Notes: generated by a model from the sequence alone, not told the origin. Shown: positions 17,473 through 26,559, numbered from the stretch's first letter. The stretch: 64,000 bases of DNA from Klebsiella quasipneumoniae subsp. quasipneumoniae (GCF_020525925.1 NZ_CP084876.1:2914001-2978000); one strand, 5' to 3'. Numbers and translations: made by a program.

Positions 17473-18387
17473 TTAACGATTAAACGCCCAGCGGGTCCCG
17501 CTGGTCATCGCCCGCTCGAAGGCGGGACGGCCGGGGCCCGCCAGCCAGCCGGCGAAGGTGTGCAGCTGCGGGTGCAGCTGGCGCAGGGCGTCGAGGTCGG
17601 CGTGCCCCGCCAGCCGCCCGTCGTCCACCAGCCCGGTCAGCTTGTGCAGAAAAGGGCTGGCGGCCAGCACCTCGTCGGAAAATCGCGAATAGGGGATCGG
17701 CCGTCCCGCCGCCGCGGAGAATAACGCCTCGAGCTGACGACCGGTCACGCTGTCGCTGGCGATCTCGAACGTCTTGCCGGCAAACCGCGCCGGCGCGGCA
17801 AAAATCGCTGCGACAAGCTGGCCGATATCCTCCACTGCCAGCACCTGCATCCTCCCCTCCGGCAGCATAAAAAAGTGAAAATGACCTTCATCAAGGCCAA
17901 AACCGGGCATCACCAGCAGCTCCATAAAGGTGGCGGGCCGCACGATGGTCGCCGCCAGCGGCAGGCGGCGGATATGCCGCTCAATCGCCGCTTTGGTGTC
18001 ATAATGCGCTACGCCGGTCGGCGTCTCCCCCGCCGCGCTGCCGGAGCTGTACACCAGATGCTTCACCCCGCACTCGACGGCAAGGTCGGCGATGGTTATC
18101 CCGTAGCGCACCTCCTGCTCATCGGTTACCGTCCCGCCCGGTGAGCTGGGCTGCACGCTGAAGACGCCGTCGACCCCGGCCATCGCCGCCCGCATTGCCG
18201 CCCGGTCTTCAAAGGCGCCCACGACCAGCTCGGCTCCCCGCGCCGCCAGCGCGACAGCCCCGGCGGAGAAAGGATCCCTGACCAGCGCCCGCACTCGCCA
18301 GCCGCGGTGCAGCAGCGCCCGCGCCACCGAGCCGCCCTGCTGGCCGGTGGCGCCAAAAACCAATACGATTTGGGCATTATTCATCAC
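17473..18387 (-). CDS. NmrA-like NAD(P)-binding protein
   Basis: A 304-residue atypical short-chain dehydrogenase. The N-terminal motif VLVFGATGQQGGSVARALL is the Gly-rich nucleotide-binding loop of NmrA/HSCARG proteins, followed by GWRVRALVRDP and ADLAVECGVKHLVYSSGSAAG. The classical YxxxK dyad is not evident, as usual for NmrA-type redox sensors or quinone/ketone reductases. Its start overlaps the stop of the metallo-hydrolase gene (ATGA at 18384-18387), so both are translated from one message. Confidence 0.85.
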   Translation of the reverse strand: MMNNAQIVLVFGATGQQGGSVARALLHRGWRVRALVRDPFSAGAVALAARGAELVVGAFEDRAAMRAAMAGVDGVFSVQPSSPGGTVTDEQEVRYGITIADLAVECGVKHLVYSSGSAAGETPTGVAHYDTKAAIERHIRRLPLAATIVRPATFMELLVMPGFGLDEGHFHFFMLPEGRMQVLAVEDIGQLVAAIFAAPARFAGKTFEIASDSVTGRQLEALFSAAAGRPIPYSRFSDEVLAASPFLHKLTGLVDDGRLAGHADLDALRQLHPQLHTFAGWLAGPGRPAFERAMTSGTRWAFNR

Positions 18388-19244
18388 CGTTCCCCCTCGT
18401 CAGCAGATCGTTCTCCGGCGTCTCGCCAGCGATACTCCCCTGGCCTGTCCTCCTCCAGCCAACCGCAGGAGGGTCCGGCGAAATGCCCGGTGAACCATTG
18501 GGCATGATGGCTTGCGCACCACGCCATCATCTCGCGTCGCGAGCGTTCCGCCTGCCGGGGATCGCCGCAGAACGCCGAGCTCCAGTGCGGATGGGTAAAC
18601 TGGCGCGGGGAATGAAGAAGATCGCCTGAGAAACAGGCGTAGTCATCGCCAGAGGAGAGGATCAGCGCGGCATGGTCCGGACTGTGGCCGGGGGTAGGGA
18701 TAAAGGCGATCCGTCCGCCGACCAGCGGCCTGGCCGCCACATCCACGGTCTCCAGCTGGCCAGCCTCGATCACCGGCAGCAGGCTGTCGAGCCACAGCGC
18801 CCGGTAGCGTTCGCTGTTCTTCACCCGCGTGAGCTCTTTTGCCGAACACAGGTAGCGCGCGTTGGGAAACAGCGGCGCCCAGCGATCGTCCCGCCAGACG
18901 GTATTCCATCCGACATGGTCGGTGTGCAGGTGGGTCAGTAGCACCAGGGTCACCTCCTCCGGGTTCACTCCCGCGGCGCGGAGATTCTCCAGATAGGGCG
19001 TGTTAAGTTGATGATAGAGCGGATTGCCGCCGCGATCCCGACCGTTGCCGGTGGCGGTATCGATAACGATCAGATCGTGGGGAGTCTGTACCACCCAGCT
19101 GTGGATCGACAGCGCGATTGGTTGATTATCGGCGTCCGCCTCCGTCGCAGGGAACGCCGCAGGATAGAGCGCCGCCGGCTGCAGGCTAATCTCGCGCTCC
19201 GGCACTTTGAATATCAGGCTGTCGCCTGTCTGGTAAGTTTGCAT
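18384..19244 (-). CDS. Metallo-beta-lactamase-fold hydrolase (lactonase-like)
   Basis: A 286-residue zinc hydrolase with the motif THLHTDHVGW, further metal ligands in TPGHSPDHA and SGDLLHSP, and a C-terminal GHFAGPS. The HLHTDH form and overall length are typical of the N-acyl-homoserine lactonase-like group, so a lactone substrate is possible but not proven. Start at 19244 (MQTYQTGDSL) after GGAGG at 5 bases; the frame continues upstream for 145 codons only by chance. It heads an operon with the NmrA-like gene and diverges from a frameshifted LysR regulator. Confidence 0.85.
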   Translation of the reverse strand: MQTYQTGDSLIFKVPEREISLQPAALYPAAFPATEADADNQPIALSIHSWVVQTPHDLIVIDTATGNGRDRGGNPLYHQLNTPYLENLRAAGVNPEEVTLVLLTHLHTDHVGWNTVWRDDRWAPLFPNARYLCSAKELTRVKNSERYRALWLDSLLPVIEAGQLETVDVAARPLVGGRIAFIPTPGHSPDHAALILSSGDDYACFSGDLLHSPRQFTHPHWSSAFCGDPRQAERSRREMMAWCASHHAQWFTGHFAGPSCGWLEEDRPGEYRWRDAGERSADEGER

Positions 19245-19334
19245 CACTCCCTCCGCGCGCATTGCGCTGGTTGATTTACCGGGGTGATATTCACTATGCT
19301 GCCGGGATAACCCACATTCAAATTGATTATCATA

Positions 19335-20257
19335 ATGAAGAAAATCATTGAAAATGATTTTAGTCGTATCGATCTGAATTTGTTGACGGTCTTGATGGTG
19401 CTGTACCGCGAAGCCAGCGTTACCCGCACCGCAGAGGCGCTGCATCTTGGCCAACCCGCCATCAGCGGGGCGCTGAAACGGCTGCGCGAGATGTTTGACG
19501 ATCCGCTGTTCGTGCGCAGCGCCAGAGGCATGCTGCCGACCCCGCGGGCGCAAGCGCTGATGACCGAGCTGCAGCCGCTGATGGAACACCTGCATTCGGC
19601 AATGTTTGGCGCCGGGGAGTTTTCCCCCGCCAGCGCGCAGCAGCTTTTCCGCGTCGGCCTCAGCGACTGGAGCGAACACTGGTTGATGCCGCAGCTGTTA
19701 CCCGGACTGATGCAGGAGGCGCCTGGGGTGTCGCTCCAGACACTCGCCGCCGACCCCTTCCAGGTACGCCAGCTGCTGGAGGCGGATCGCATTGATGTCG
19801 CGGTGTCCCTCAACAAGCAGAGCCGCGGGGAGATCGTCAGCGAACCGGTGATGAGCATGGGGGTGACCACCCTCTGGTCGCCGCAGCAGATCCCCTGCCG
19901 CGGGCCGTTGTCGGTGGGCGATTTCGTGCCTGGGAACATGTGATGGTGGCCTATCGCGAAACCGGCCACGGGGAAATAGATCGCCAGCTCGCCAGTCAGG
20001 GACTCGCGCGGCGCGTGCGCTTCGCCACGCAGAATTTCTCCACCTTTCCCCTCCTGCTGACCACCCTGCCGCTCTTCGCCACAGTCCCCCAGGGGCTGGC
20101 GCAACGCTGGCAGGCGCAGTATGCGCTGCGCGCGGACGCCCCGCCGGTGGCCTACCCGGAATTTACCCTGTGTATACTGCGCCACAAACGCCGGGCGCAG
20201 GATCCGGCGCTGAACTGGCTGATAGCGAGGATAAAACAGGCCATGCGCGGACCATAG
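19335..20257 (+). pseudogene. LysR-family regulator, frameshifted
   Basis: The first frame (to 19943) carries the LysR helix-turn-helix (LNLLTVLMVLYREASVTRTA, LGQPAISGALKRLRE, DPLFVRSARGMLPTP) and half of the sensor domain. It then stops after LSVGDFVPGNM. The second frame continues the same protein (AWEHVMVAYRETGHGEID through LNWLIARIKQAM) to 20257. The break is near 19927-19933: GATTTCGTGCCTGGGAA needs one extra base to read DFVxAWEH. It is divergent from the metallo-hydrolase/NmrA operon and would be its regulator. It is either an inactivated gene or a sequencing error. Confidence 0.85.
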
Positions 20258-20278
20258 CGGTAGCGAATACCACCGTCA

Positions 20279-21184
20279 TCAGGCCTCGCTGAGCGGGGGT
20301 TGCAGAACGCGCCTGCTCCAGTCGTAAAACGCGCGCACCGCCGGCAGCAGATAGCGGTTTTGCGGATAGACCAGCGACAGGGGAAGATCAGCCGCGGCCT
20401 GCTCCAGACAGGCGACCAACGCGCCGCTCTGCAGCCAGGGTTGCGCCAGATAGCTGGCGACGCGGATCAGGCCCAGCCCCTGAACGCCGGCCTGGATATA
20501 GGCATCGGTATCGTCGACCACCAGCGTCTCCTGCATGCGGATCGCGCAGTCGCCGTCATCGAGGGAGAAAAGCCAGTCGATGGTCCGCCCGGTACGGTGG
20601 TTCAGGTATCCCACCGCCCGGTGCTGGTGCAGATCGTCGATGCTTTGCGGCCGGCCGTGGGCCGCTATCCAGGCCGGCGAGGCGAGGACCATCCAGCGGT
20701 AGCGGGCCAGAGGGCGCGCCACCAGGGTGGTGGAATCTTCGATTTGCCCGGTACGGATCACGCAGTCGAATCCCTCCTGGATAATATCTTCCACGTTGTC
20801 GCTTGAGCAGAGGATCAGCTCCAGGTCGGGATACTGCTGCAGAAACTCGCCGATCCTCGGCAAAACGCAGTGCCGGGCGAGAGATTGCGGCATCCCCACC
20901 TTGAACCGCCCGGCGGGCTGCGCCGAGCGGCCGGGAAAGGAGGCTTCCATCGCCGTCATTTCGGCCAGCAGCCGTTTACACTCTTCGTAATACCGACGCC
21001 CCTCCGCCGTCACGCTGAGCTTGCGGGTGGTGCGCTGAAGAAGCTGCGCCCCAAGCCAGGCTTCCAGCTCCTTCACTACCCGCGACACCGTTGAGCGCGG
21101 CTGCCCCAGCGCCTCCGCCGCCCGGGCGAAGCTGTGGGCATCCACAACCGCAACATACAACTGCATGGCATCCAGTCTGTCCAT
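20279..21184 (-). CDS. LysR-family transcriptional regulator
   Basis: A 301-residue LysR protein of the CrgA/DmlR-like group: MDRLDAMQLYVAVVDAHSFA, LGQPRSTVSRVVKELEAWLG and LLQRTTRKLSVTAEGRRYYE form the DNA-binding domain and linker helix. The C-terminal ligand domain follows (LILCSSDNVEDIIQEGFDCV). It is divergent from an NmrA-like reductase, its likely target, across a 138-bp region containing a run of ten C. Confidence 0.9.
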   Translation of the reverse strand: MDRLDAMQLYVAVVDAHSFARAAEALGQPRSTVSRVVKELEAWLGAQLLQRTTRKLSVTAEGRRYYEECKRLLAEMTAMEASFPGRSAQPAGRFKVGMPQSLARHCVLPRIGEFLQQYPDLELILCSSDNVEDIIQEGFDCVIRTGQIEDSTTLVARPLARYRWMVLASPAWIAAHGRPQSIDDLHQHRAVGYLNHRTGRTIDWLFSLDDGDCAIRMQETLVVDDTDAYIQAGVQGLGLIRVASYLAQPWLQSGALVACLEQAAADLPLSLVYPQNRYLLPAVRAFYDWSRRVLQPPLSEA

Positions 21185-21259
21185 TTGGTGCTCCCCCGAC
21201 GGTTATTATCCCATTATGACGAACAGTCTAACCCGAAATCCTGTTCTTATCGAATGATG

Positions 21260-21275
21260 CCCCCCCCCCTACACT
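21260..21275. repeat. C10 tract followed by a -10-like hexamer
   Basis: Ten C residues (21260-21269) directly precede TACACT (21270-21275), a plausible -10 box for the reductase gene that starts at 21323. A slippage-prone run inside the spacer would change promoter spacing. A second, similar tract lies at 23528. Confidence 0.5.
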
Positions 21276-21322
21276 GAGCCTGTAGCCAGTGAATACAAGG
21301 CTTAACTGAGCAAGGAGTTAAA

Positions 21323-22252
21323 ATGAAAACTGATGATATTAATCTTGAGGAAAAAGTATTAGTTCTGGGAGCGGGACAACTGGGGGCCGCCGTACTGGAT
21401 GCGCTGGTCCCAGCGGTGATCCAGCGCCAGGGCGCGGTCTCGGTGATCGTCTCGCCGGCGGCCTGGGATGAAACCGGCCAGCTGCGTTCGGCAAGCCACC
21501 GGGCGCTGGCCGACGCCGGGGCCGCCTTTCTCGCCGTCGACATCGCCGGTAGTTCACTGGAGACCCTGACCGGCGCGTTTCGCGGGTACAGCACCGTGAT
21601 TAACTGCATGGGCTTTGTCGCCGGTCCGGGGACGCAGCTGAAAATTACCCGCGCGGTGCTGGCCGCCGGAGTGCCTCGCTATTTTCCCTGGCAGTTTGGC
21701 GTCAATTATGATGTGGTCGGCAAAGGCAGCGGCCAGCCGGTCTGGGACGAGCAGTATGATGTCCGGACCCTGCTGCGCGCGCAGCAGGCCACGGAGTGGG
21801 TCATTGTCTCCACCGGCATGTTTACCAGCTTTCTCTTCGAGCCAGACTTCGATGTGGTGAATTTATCCGCCCGAACCCTTCACGCCCTTGGCAGCTGGGA
21901 CACCCAGGTGACCGTCACCTCGCCAGCGGATATTGGCCGCCTGACCACCGCGATTTATCTGCATCAGCCGCGGATCGTCAACGAGGTGACGTTTGTTGCC
22001 GGCGAAACGACCTCTTACCGGCAGCTGGCGGACACCGTGGAGCGCGTGACGCAGCAGACGTTCAGCAAAGCCGTTCACACCCTGTCCGCCCTGCTGGACC
22101 AACTGCGGACAGACCCGGATAACGCCATGCTGCGCTATCGCGCCGCCTTCGCCCGGGGGGATGGCGTGTGGTGGCCGATGGGCGACACCTGGAATACCCG
22201 CCACCATCTGCCGACCCAGGACATTGCCGGCTGGCTGCAGGCCGCGCGCTGA
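21323..22252 (+). CDS. NmrA/isoflavone-reductase-like oxidoreductase
   Basis: 309 residues. The N-terminus EKVLVLGAGQLGAAVLDALV is the nucleotide-binding loop of NmrA/phenylcoumaran-benzylic-ether-reductase-like enzymes, with the conserved Lys/Phe region VPRYFPWQFGVNYD. ATG at 21323 follows AAGGAG at 5 bases. Related bacterial proteins are annotated as aromatic alcohol reductases. The divergent LysR gene probably controls it. Followed by a small DUF1471 protein 19 bp downstream. Confidence 0.85.
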   Translation: MKTDDINLEEKVLVLGAGQLGAAVLDALVPAVIQRQGAVSVIVSPAAWDETGQLRSASHRALADAGAAFLAVDIAGSSLETLTGAFRGYSTVINCMGFVAGPGTQLKITRAVLAAGVPRYFPWQFGVNYDVVGKGSGQPVWDEQYDVRTLLRAQQATEWVIVSTGMFTSFLFEPDFDVVNLSARTLHALGSWDTQVTVTSPADIGRLTTAIYLHQPRIVNEVTFVAGETTSYRQLADTVERVTQQTFSKAVHTLSALLDQLRTDPDNAMLRYRAAFARGDGVWWPMGDTWNTRHHLPTQDIAGWLQAAR

Positions 22253-22271
22253 TTTTCTCTCACAGGACAGA

Positions 22272-22484
22272 ATGACGATGAACAAGCTGATTCCACTGAT
22301 CGTATTGAGTTGCCTGCTGCCGCTGGCGGTCAACGCCAGGACCCTCACCGCCACCGGCGATACCCTGGACCACGCGGAAAGCAAAATTCGCCAGCAGGCC
22401 GCCCGCGAGGGCGCAACCGCCTATCGGATCATTGAGGCGCGAATGGGTAACAAAGTGCACATCACGGCGACACTCGATAACTGA
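22272..22484 (+). CDS. Small periplasmic DUF1471 (YdgH/BhsA/McbA-like) protein
   Basis: 70 residues with a signal peptide (NKLIPLIVLSCLLPLAVNA) and one DUF1471 domain: TLTATGDTLDHAESKIRQQA, AREGATAYRIIEARMGNKVH. Members such as BhsA and McbA are small stress- or biofilm-linked periplasmic proteins. ATG at 22272 (another at 22278) after AGGA. Being 19 bp behind the reductase it is probably in the same operon. Confidence 0.8.
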   Translation: MTMNKLIPLIVLSCLLPLAVNARTLTATGDTLDHAESKIRQQAAREGATAYRIIEARMGNKVHITATLDN

Positions 22485-22534
22485 ACCACCGCTATCCGGC
22501 TCAGGGAGGAGCCGCCGCCAGCCCGCGCGCCAGA

Positions 22535-23413
22535 TCAGGCGCTCATTCTTTCCCGTCGACGGTCGCGGCCCGGCGGCGCGCCGTACAGGCGAGCGTATTC
22601 CCGGGTGAACTGCGACACGCTGATATAGCCCACTTCGCCGGCCGCCTGCGCAATGCTCATCCCTTCCGCCAGCATCAGGCGGCGGGCGTGGATCAGGCGC
22701 AACTGCTTCTGAAACTGCAGCGGCGACAAGGTGGTCATGGCGCGGAAATGACGGTGAAAGACCGAAACGCTCATCCCGGCGGCGTCGGCCAGCGCGTCGA
22801 CGCTGACTGGCTGCATAAAATCCCGGCGCAGCACCGCCACCGCCCGGCGGATCCGCGCCGAATGGCTGTCTGCGACGCCCAGCGCCCGGATGGCCGCCCC
22901 GTGAACACTCTGCAACAGCCAGTAATGCAGCTCCCGCCGCAGCCCTTCGCCTAACACCGCCAGCGCCCCCGGTTGATCAAACAGTCTTGCCAGCCGGTAA
23001 GCGGCGTCCGTCACGTCGGCATTCATCGGTTCGATACCGACGCGGGGCGCCTCATCTCCCCCTGACGGTCCCACCTCCTGCAGCTCGCGCAGGATAGCCA
23101 GATCCAGCTCCAGCACCAGCGCGTAATAGGGAAAACGCTGGCTGGCCTCGGTGATCTGGCTGGTGGTGGGGACATCCGCGGCGATCACCATCGCCTCCCC
23201 CGGACCATAGTCGAAACTTGCCAGGCCGGTGGTCACGCTTTTGCGCCCCTGCAGCAGCATGGCCACCAGCGGCCTGGCGATGGCCGCCTGCAGATCGCCG
23301 GGGTGCAGGGCCCGCACCAGAGTGATGCCGGGAACCGGTGTAACCGCCACCCCGCTGCTATCGACATGAGCATCGGCATACCGGCGGCAGAGAGCGAAGA
23401 GTTCGTCGCGCAT
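22535..23413 (-). CDS. AraC-family transcriptional regulator
   Basis: 292 residues. The N-terminal AraC_N cupin-like domain (ARPLVAMLLQGRKSVTTG; GEAMVIAADVPTTSQI) resembles that of YqhC, an aldehyde-responsive activator. The C-terminal double HTH has VDALADAAGMSVSVFHRHF and GEVGYISVSQFTREYARLYG. It is divergent from an SDR oxidoreductase, its likely target, as YqhC is from yqhD in E. coli. Confidence 0.9.
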   Translation of the reverse strand: MRDELFALCRRYADAHVDSSGVAVTPVPGITLVRALHPGDLQAAIARPLVAMLLQGRKSVTTGLASFDYGPGEAMVIAADVPTTSQITEASQRFPYYALVLELDLAILRELQEVGPSGGDEAPRVGIEPMNADVTDAAYRLARLFDQPGALAVLGEGLRRELHYWLLQSVHGAAIRALGVADSHSARIRRAVAVLRRDFMQPVSVDALADAAGMSVSVFHRHFRAMTTLSPLQFQKQLRLIHARRLMLAEGMSIAQAAGEVGYISVSQFTREYARLYGAPPGRDRRRERMSA

Positions 23414-23527
23414 AAGATCCTTTCAGGCAAGTTTTAAAGCCTCAGTATGCGCTATTTCCCACCAGAAGAGAGGGTATTGAGAGGAATGGGCAAAAAATAA
23501 CAAGGATTGGGCAACCCGGTCTGGTAG

Positions 23528-23542
23528 CCCCCCCCCTATTGT
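23528..23542. repeat. C9 tract followed by a -10-like hexamer
   Basis: Nine C residues (23528-23536) directly precede TATTGT (23537-23542), a possible -10 box for the SDR gene starting at 23573. The arrangement mirrors the C10 tract at 21260. Confidence 0.5.
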
Positions 23543-23572
23543 AAGGACTCCACACACCAGAGAGGATCGAAC

Positions 23573-24328
23573 ATGACTAAGATTGCACTTATCACTGGCG
23601 CTAACCGCGGCCTTGGCCGTCAGACCGCACTGGATATCGCCCGCCAGGGTGGGGACGTCATCGTCACCTGCCGCGGCAATATTGAACAGGCGGAAGCGGT
23701 GGTGGCCGACATTCACGCTCTCGGCCGCAAGGCCATCGCCCTGCCGCTGGATATGGCGCAGACCGCCAGCTTTCCGGCCTTCGCCGACAGCCTGCGCGCT
23801 GCGCTGGGCAGCGTCTGGGGACGGGACACCTTCGACCATCTGATCAATAACGCGGGACACGGCGAATTTGCCCCGCTGGCCGAAACGCGCGAGGCGCAGT
23901 TCGACGGGCTGTTTAACGTCCACGTTAAGGGGGTGTTTTTCCTCGTTCAAACCCTGCTGCCGCTGCTGGCTGACGGCGGACGGATCGTTAACTTCTCCTC
24001 CGGACTGACCCGCGTCTCTTATCCTGGCTTCTCCGCCTACGCCGCGGCCAAAGCGGCTGTGGAGATGCTGAGCGTATACATGGCCCGCGAGCTGGGCGGG
24101 CGCGGCATCACCGTCAATACCGTCGCCCCCGGCGCTATCGCCACCGACTTTGGCGGCGGACTGGTGCGGGACGACGCGGGGGTTAACGCGCAGTTTGCCG
24201 CGATGACGGCGCTGGGACGGGTGGGCGTTCCCGAGGATATTGGGCCGATGATCGCCAGCCTGCTGCGCGACGATAACCGCTGGGTGACCGCCCAGCGGAT
24301 CGAGGTATCGGGCGGACAGACCATCTGA
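23573..24328 (+). CDS. Short-chain dehydrogenase/reductase
   Basis: A 251-residue classical SDR: cofactor loop LITGANRGLGRQ, NNAGHG, catalytic Ser in VNFSSGLTRV and YAAAKAAVE (YxxxK), and the C-terminal SGGQTI. The end (RWVTAQRIEVSGG) is nearly the same as in the SDR at 51137-51898, so the two are paralogues. The divergent AraC-type regulator probably controls it. Substrate unknown. Confidence 0.9.
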   Translation: MTKIALITGANRGLGRQTALDIARQGGDVIVTCRGNIEQAEAVVADIHALGRKAIALPLDMAQTASFPAFADSLRAALGSVWGRDTFDHLINNAGHGEFAPLAETREAQFDGLFNVHVKGVFFLVQTLLPLLADGGRIVNFSSGLTRVSYPGFSAYAAAKAAVEMLSVYMARELGGRGITVNTVAPGAIATDFGGGLVRDDAGVNAQFAAMTALGRVGVPEDIGPMIASLLRDDNRWVTAQRIEVSGGQTI

Positions 24329-24332
24329 CCAG

Positions 24333-24827
24333 TCAGGCCAGGCTGTCGATCGCCATAAAAAAGCGGTCTTCGGTGAGAATCTGTCGCGCCTCCGGGGGCT
24401 GGCGCGCCTGACGGACCAACCAGCCGCCGTCCGGGGCCAGGCTCAGATAAAACACCTCCCGGGAGCCCGCCCCGCCAGGTGTCTCAAGGCTCAGGGTCAC
24501 GACCCCCTTTTCCACGCCATCCCACAGCTGCTGCGGCACGATATTGACGCTGCGCTCGCCGTTTTGCAGGCGGAGAGTGGGGATATCGTAGCGGCAGATG
24601 CCGCTAGTGAGGCTGTAGCCAAGGGTGCTCAGATCGTGGAGGTGGCGGGTCGAAACCACCACCTCGATGCCCGTTCCGTCAAACCACTGATTCACCTGCC
24701 GGGCGAGTGCCGCCATCTGCTGGCGAAACATCGCAATATCCGCGGCGGCCGCCCTATCGTAGGTGGTTGTCCGCGGCGGATTTTGCTGGTGCTGCAGTTT
24801 CTTAAAAAAACGCTCCCTCGCTGTCAC
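24333..24827 (-). CDS. Protein of unknown function next to the type VI locus
   Basis: 164 residues, no signal peptide or membrane segment. Readable features are a basic N-terminus (TARERFFKKLQHQQ), a helical stretch (DIAMFRQQMAALARQVNQWF), a beta-rich middle (GIEVVVSTRHLHDLSTLGYS; CRYDIPTLRLQNGERSVNIV) and an end LTEDRFFMAIDSLA. I do not recognise the family. It converges with the SDR gene (4 bp gap) and lies 126 bp beyond tssJ on the same strand, so it could be read from the end of the type VI operon. It does not look like TssE. Confidence 0.6.
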   Translation of the reverse strand: MTARERFFKKLQHQQNPPRTTTYDRAAAADIAMFRQQMAALARQVNQWFDGTGIEVVVSTRHLHDLSTLGYSLTSGICRYDIPTLRLQNGERSVNIVPQQLWDGVEKGVVTLSLETPGGAGSREVFYLSLAPDGGWLVRQARQPPEARQILTEDRFFMAIDSLA

Positions 24828-24953
24828 GTTATCTCCCTGTGCTGTGATGAAACCGGTGAGGCTGGATGAGGATGGTTACCGCCAGTTCGCTGGTTAACGA
24901 AGATTACGGGCCAATCGCCACGATGGACCCGCCGCAGAAATTTGTTTTCGACA

Positions 24954-25496
24954 TTACTTCGCCGCTTCAGGCCTGAGCCTTAGCTGGTTAGTTTCGGCGG
25001 TATAAATACGTGGCTTGTCAGGATCCAATTCCTCACGCGCCAGCACCTGCTTCCAGGTATTTCTTTCTGTATCCGGATGGCGGAACAGGCCGACAACCGC
25101 CACGAACTTCGCCTGCGTTTCCAGCGGCATATTCAGACTGGCGTCCCCTCCGGGGTTGATCACTACGTCGCGACTGGCGAGGAGATCGGCGGCGAGCAGA
25201 ATATCCCCCTCCTCCAGCAGCTGCTGGTAAACCAGCCGGTCAAAGGTCCGGCGATCTTTAAGCTGATAGATGCGCACCACCACCGGTTCGGAGAGCGAGT
25301 GATTCTCTCTGGCATCGGTGTTGAGCGCTTCGCGCGCCGTAAAATCCAGATGCAGCGTATTAATTTGCTTATAAAAAACGGCGTTGAAGGCGGATTTTGT
25401 TCCCTCCGAGACGCGCTGGGTGAGCCCGCATCCGCTCAGGCAAAGCGCAAGCAGGGACAGCAGGCAGGCGGTTTTAATCAAACTTATACGTAACAC
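24954..25496 (-). CDS. tssJ: Type VI secretion lipoprotein TssJ
   Basis: A 180-residue outer-membrane lipoprotein that anchors the TssL-TssM membrane complex by binding periplasmic TssM. Signal peptide with lipobox LCLSGCG; mature domain NTLHLDFTAREALNTDA, PVVVRIYQLKD, FDRLVYQQLLE, typical of TssJ/SciN. Start is the GTG at 25496, seven bases behind AAGGA, giving a normal lipoprotein signal; the longer frame adds about 31 poorly composed residues. It overlaps the end of tssG by 23 bases and is the last recognised gene of the locus. Confidence 0.9.
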   Translation of the reverse strand: MLRISLIKTACLLSLLALCLSGCGLTQRVSEGTKSAFNAVFYKQINTLHLDFTAREALNTDARENHSLSEPVVVRIYQLKDRRTFDRLVYQQLLEEGDILLAADLLASRDVVINPGGDASLNMPLETQAKFVAVVGLFRHPDTERNTWKQVLAREELDPDKPRIYTAETNQLRLRPEAAK

Positions 25497-26559
25497 GTTG
25501 GTTTCCTTGCGGTGAGGTGGCAGGCTGCAGGCCGGTATAGGCGCCCAGTTCGGTGGTAAATGTCTGCGGGATATCATCCTGACTCTCACCCTCTCCAGCG
25601 CCCAGCACGCCGTTCATACCGAGCCAGAACGGTCCGTCCCCCAGCGGCGGGACAGCCAGCAGTCGGGTCGGCGCGGTCAGGGTGACTCTGGCCCGGAATC
25701 GCCAGCCCAGATACACCCGCAGCAGGATGAGAAAGTCCCGAAACAGCGGGCCATCAGGCTTCCAGCCCTGCGCCTCCTCGGGATTATCGGTGATAAGGGC
25801 GACGAGGAGCTGGCTACTGCTGTCCATCGCTTCGTCACCCAGCGGGGTATTGCCGTCCAGTAAGAAGTCATCATCGCCGTAAAAGCCCAGCGGCTGGCTG
25901 ATCGCCACCGGACGCAGGCAGTAAGGGCTCACCCTGACGGTGGTCTTCGGGGCCAGCAGCGTGACCAGCGCCTGGATCCCCTGCTGAGTTTTGCCCGGCT
26001 GACGCAGCACGCCAGTCAGCGCCAGAAAGCGCGACGCTGGCGAGGCGATATGCCGCGTCGTGCCGGGGATGCCCAGCCCCGCCAGACCCAGCAACGACTG
26101 TGACAGGCGGTCGGTACCGCCGGGCTCAAAGGTGGCGGGCCAGCAGTATTTCCGCCAGAGGCGGTAATACTGCGTGATAATCCGGTGACTGAAGATATCC
26201 AGCACCCCCTGCAGCGCTTCATGCCCTTCCCTGCGCTGGGCGATATCATCGAGCCAGGCCGTCGGGAGCGGCGAATCGACACCGTACAAGCCCATAAAGG
26301 TGGTGCGAATGACCGGCGGCCCGCTGTCATTGGCCTCATCGTATTCCACGGCTCGGAGTTCGCTGGCGGGGAATCCCATCCCCGGATGCGGATAAAAACG
26401 TACCGGATCGTCAGCCGGATGGCTGGTCGCCCCCAGCAGCGGTTTAGCGGGGTGCTGTCGTTCCAGAAGCTGACAAAAGCGGTAAAAATTGATCCGCGGC
26501 AGGTCGGCCTCCAGACGCGGCATCAGCCGGGAATGCGTCGGCTGTGCTTCTCTTCCCAT
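25474..26559 (-). CDS. tssG: Type VI secretion baseplate protein TssG
   Basis: 361 residues from the ATG at 26559 (MGREAQPTHSRL); a second ATG at 26523 overlaps the tssF stop (TGATG) and would give 349. TssG pairs with TssF in the baseplate wedge. Family landmarks: INFYRFCQLLERQHP at the N-terminus, VRFYPHPGMGFPASELRAVE, TTFMGLYGVDSPLPTAW, and the C-terminal QTFTTELGAYTGLQ. It is translationally coupled to tssF upstream and overlaps tssJ downstream. Confidence 0.92.
   Translation of the reverse strand: MGREAQPTHSRLMPRLEADLPRINFYRFCQLLERQHPAKPLLGATSHPADDPVRFYPHPGMGFPASELRAVEYDEANDSGPPVIRTTFMGLYGVDSPLPTAWLDDIAQRREGHEALQGVLDIFSHRIITQYYRLWRKYCWPATFEPGGTDRLSQSLLGLAGLGIPGTTRHIASPASRFLALTGVLRQPGKTQQGIQALVTLLAPKTTVRVSPYCLRPVAISQPLGFYGDDDFLLDGNTPLGDEAMDSSSQLLVALITDNPEEAQGWKPDGPLFRDFLILLRVYLGWRFRARVTLTAPTRLLAVPPLGDGPFWLGMNGVLGAGEGESQDDIPQTFTTELGAYTGLQPATSPQGNQRVTYKFD

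Noticed and set aside
24333..24827. Candidate TssE
   Set aside because: Size is similar but the gp25-like landmarks are not present.
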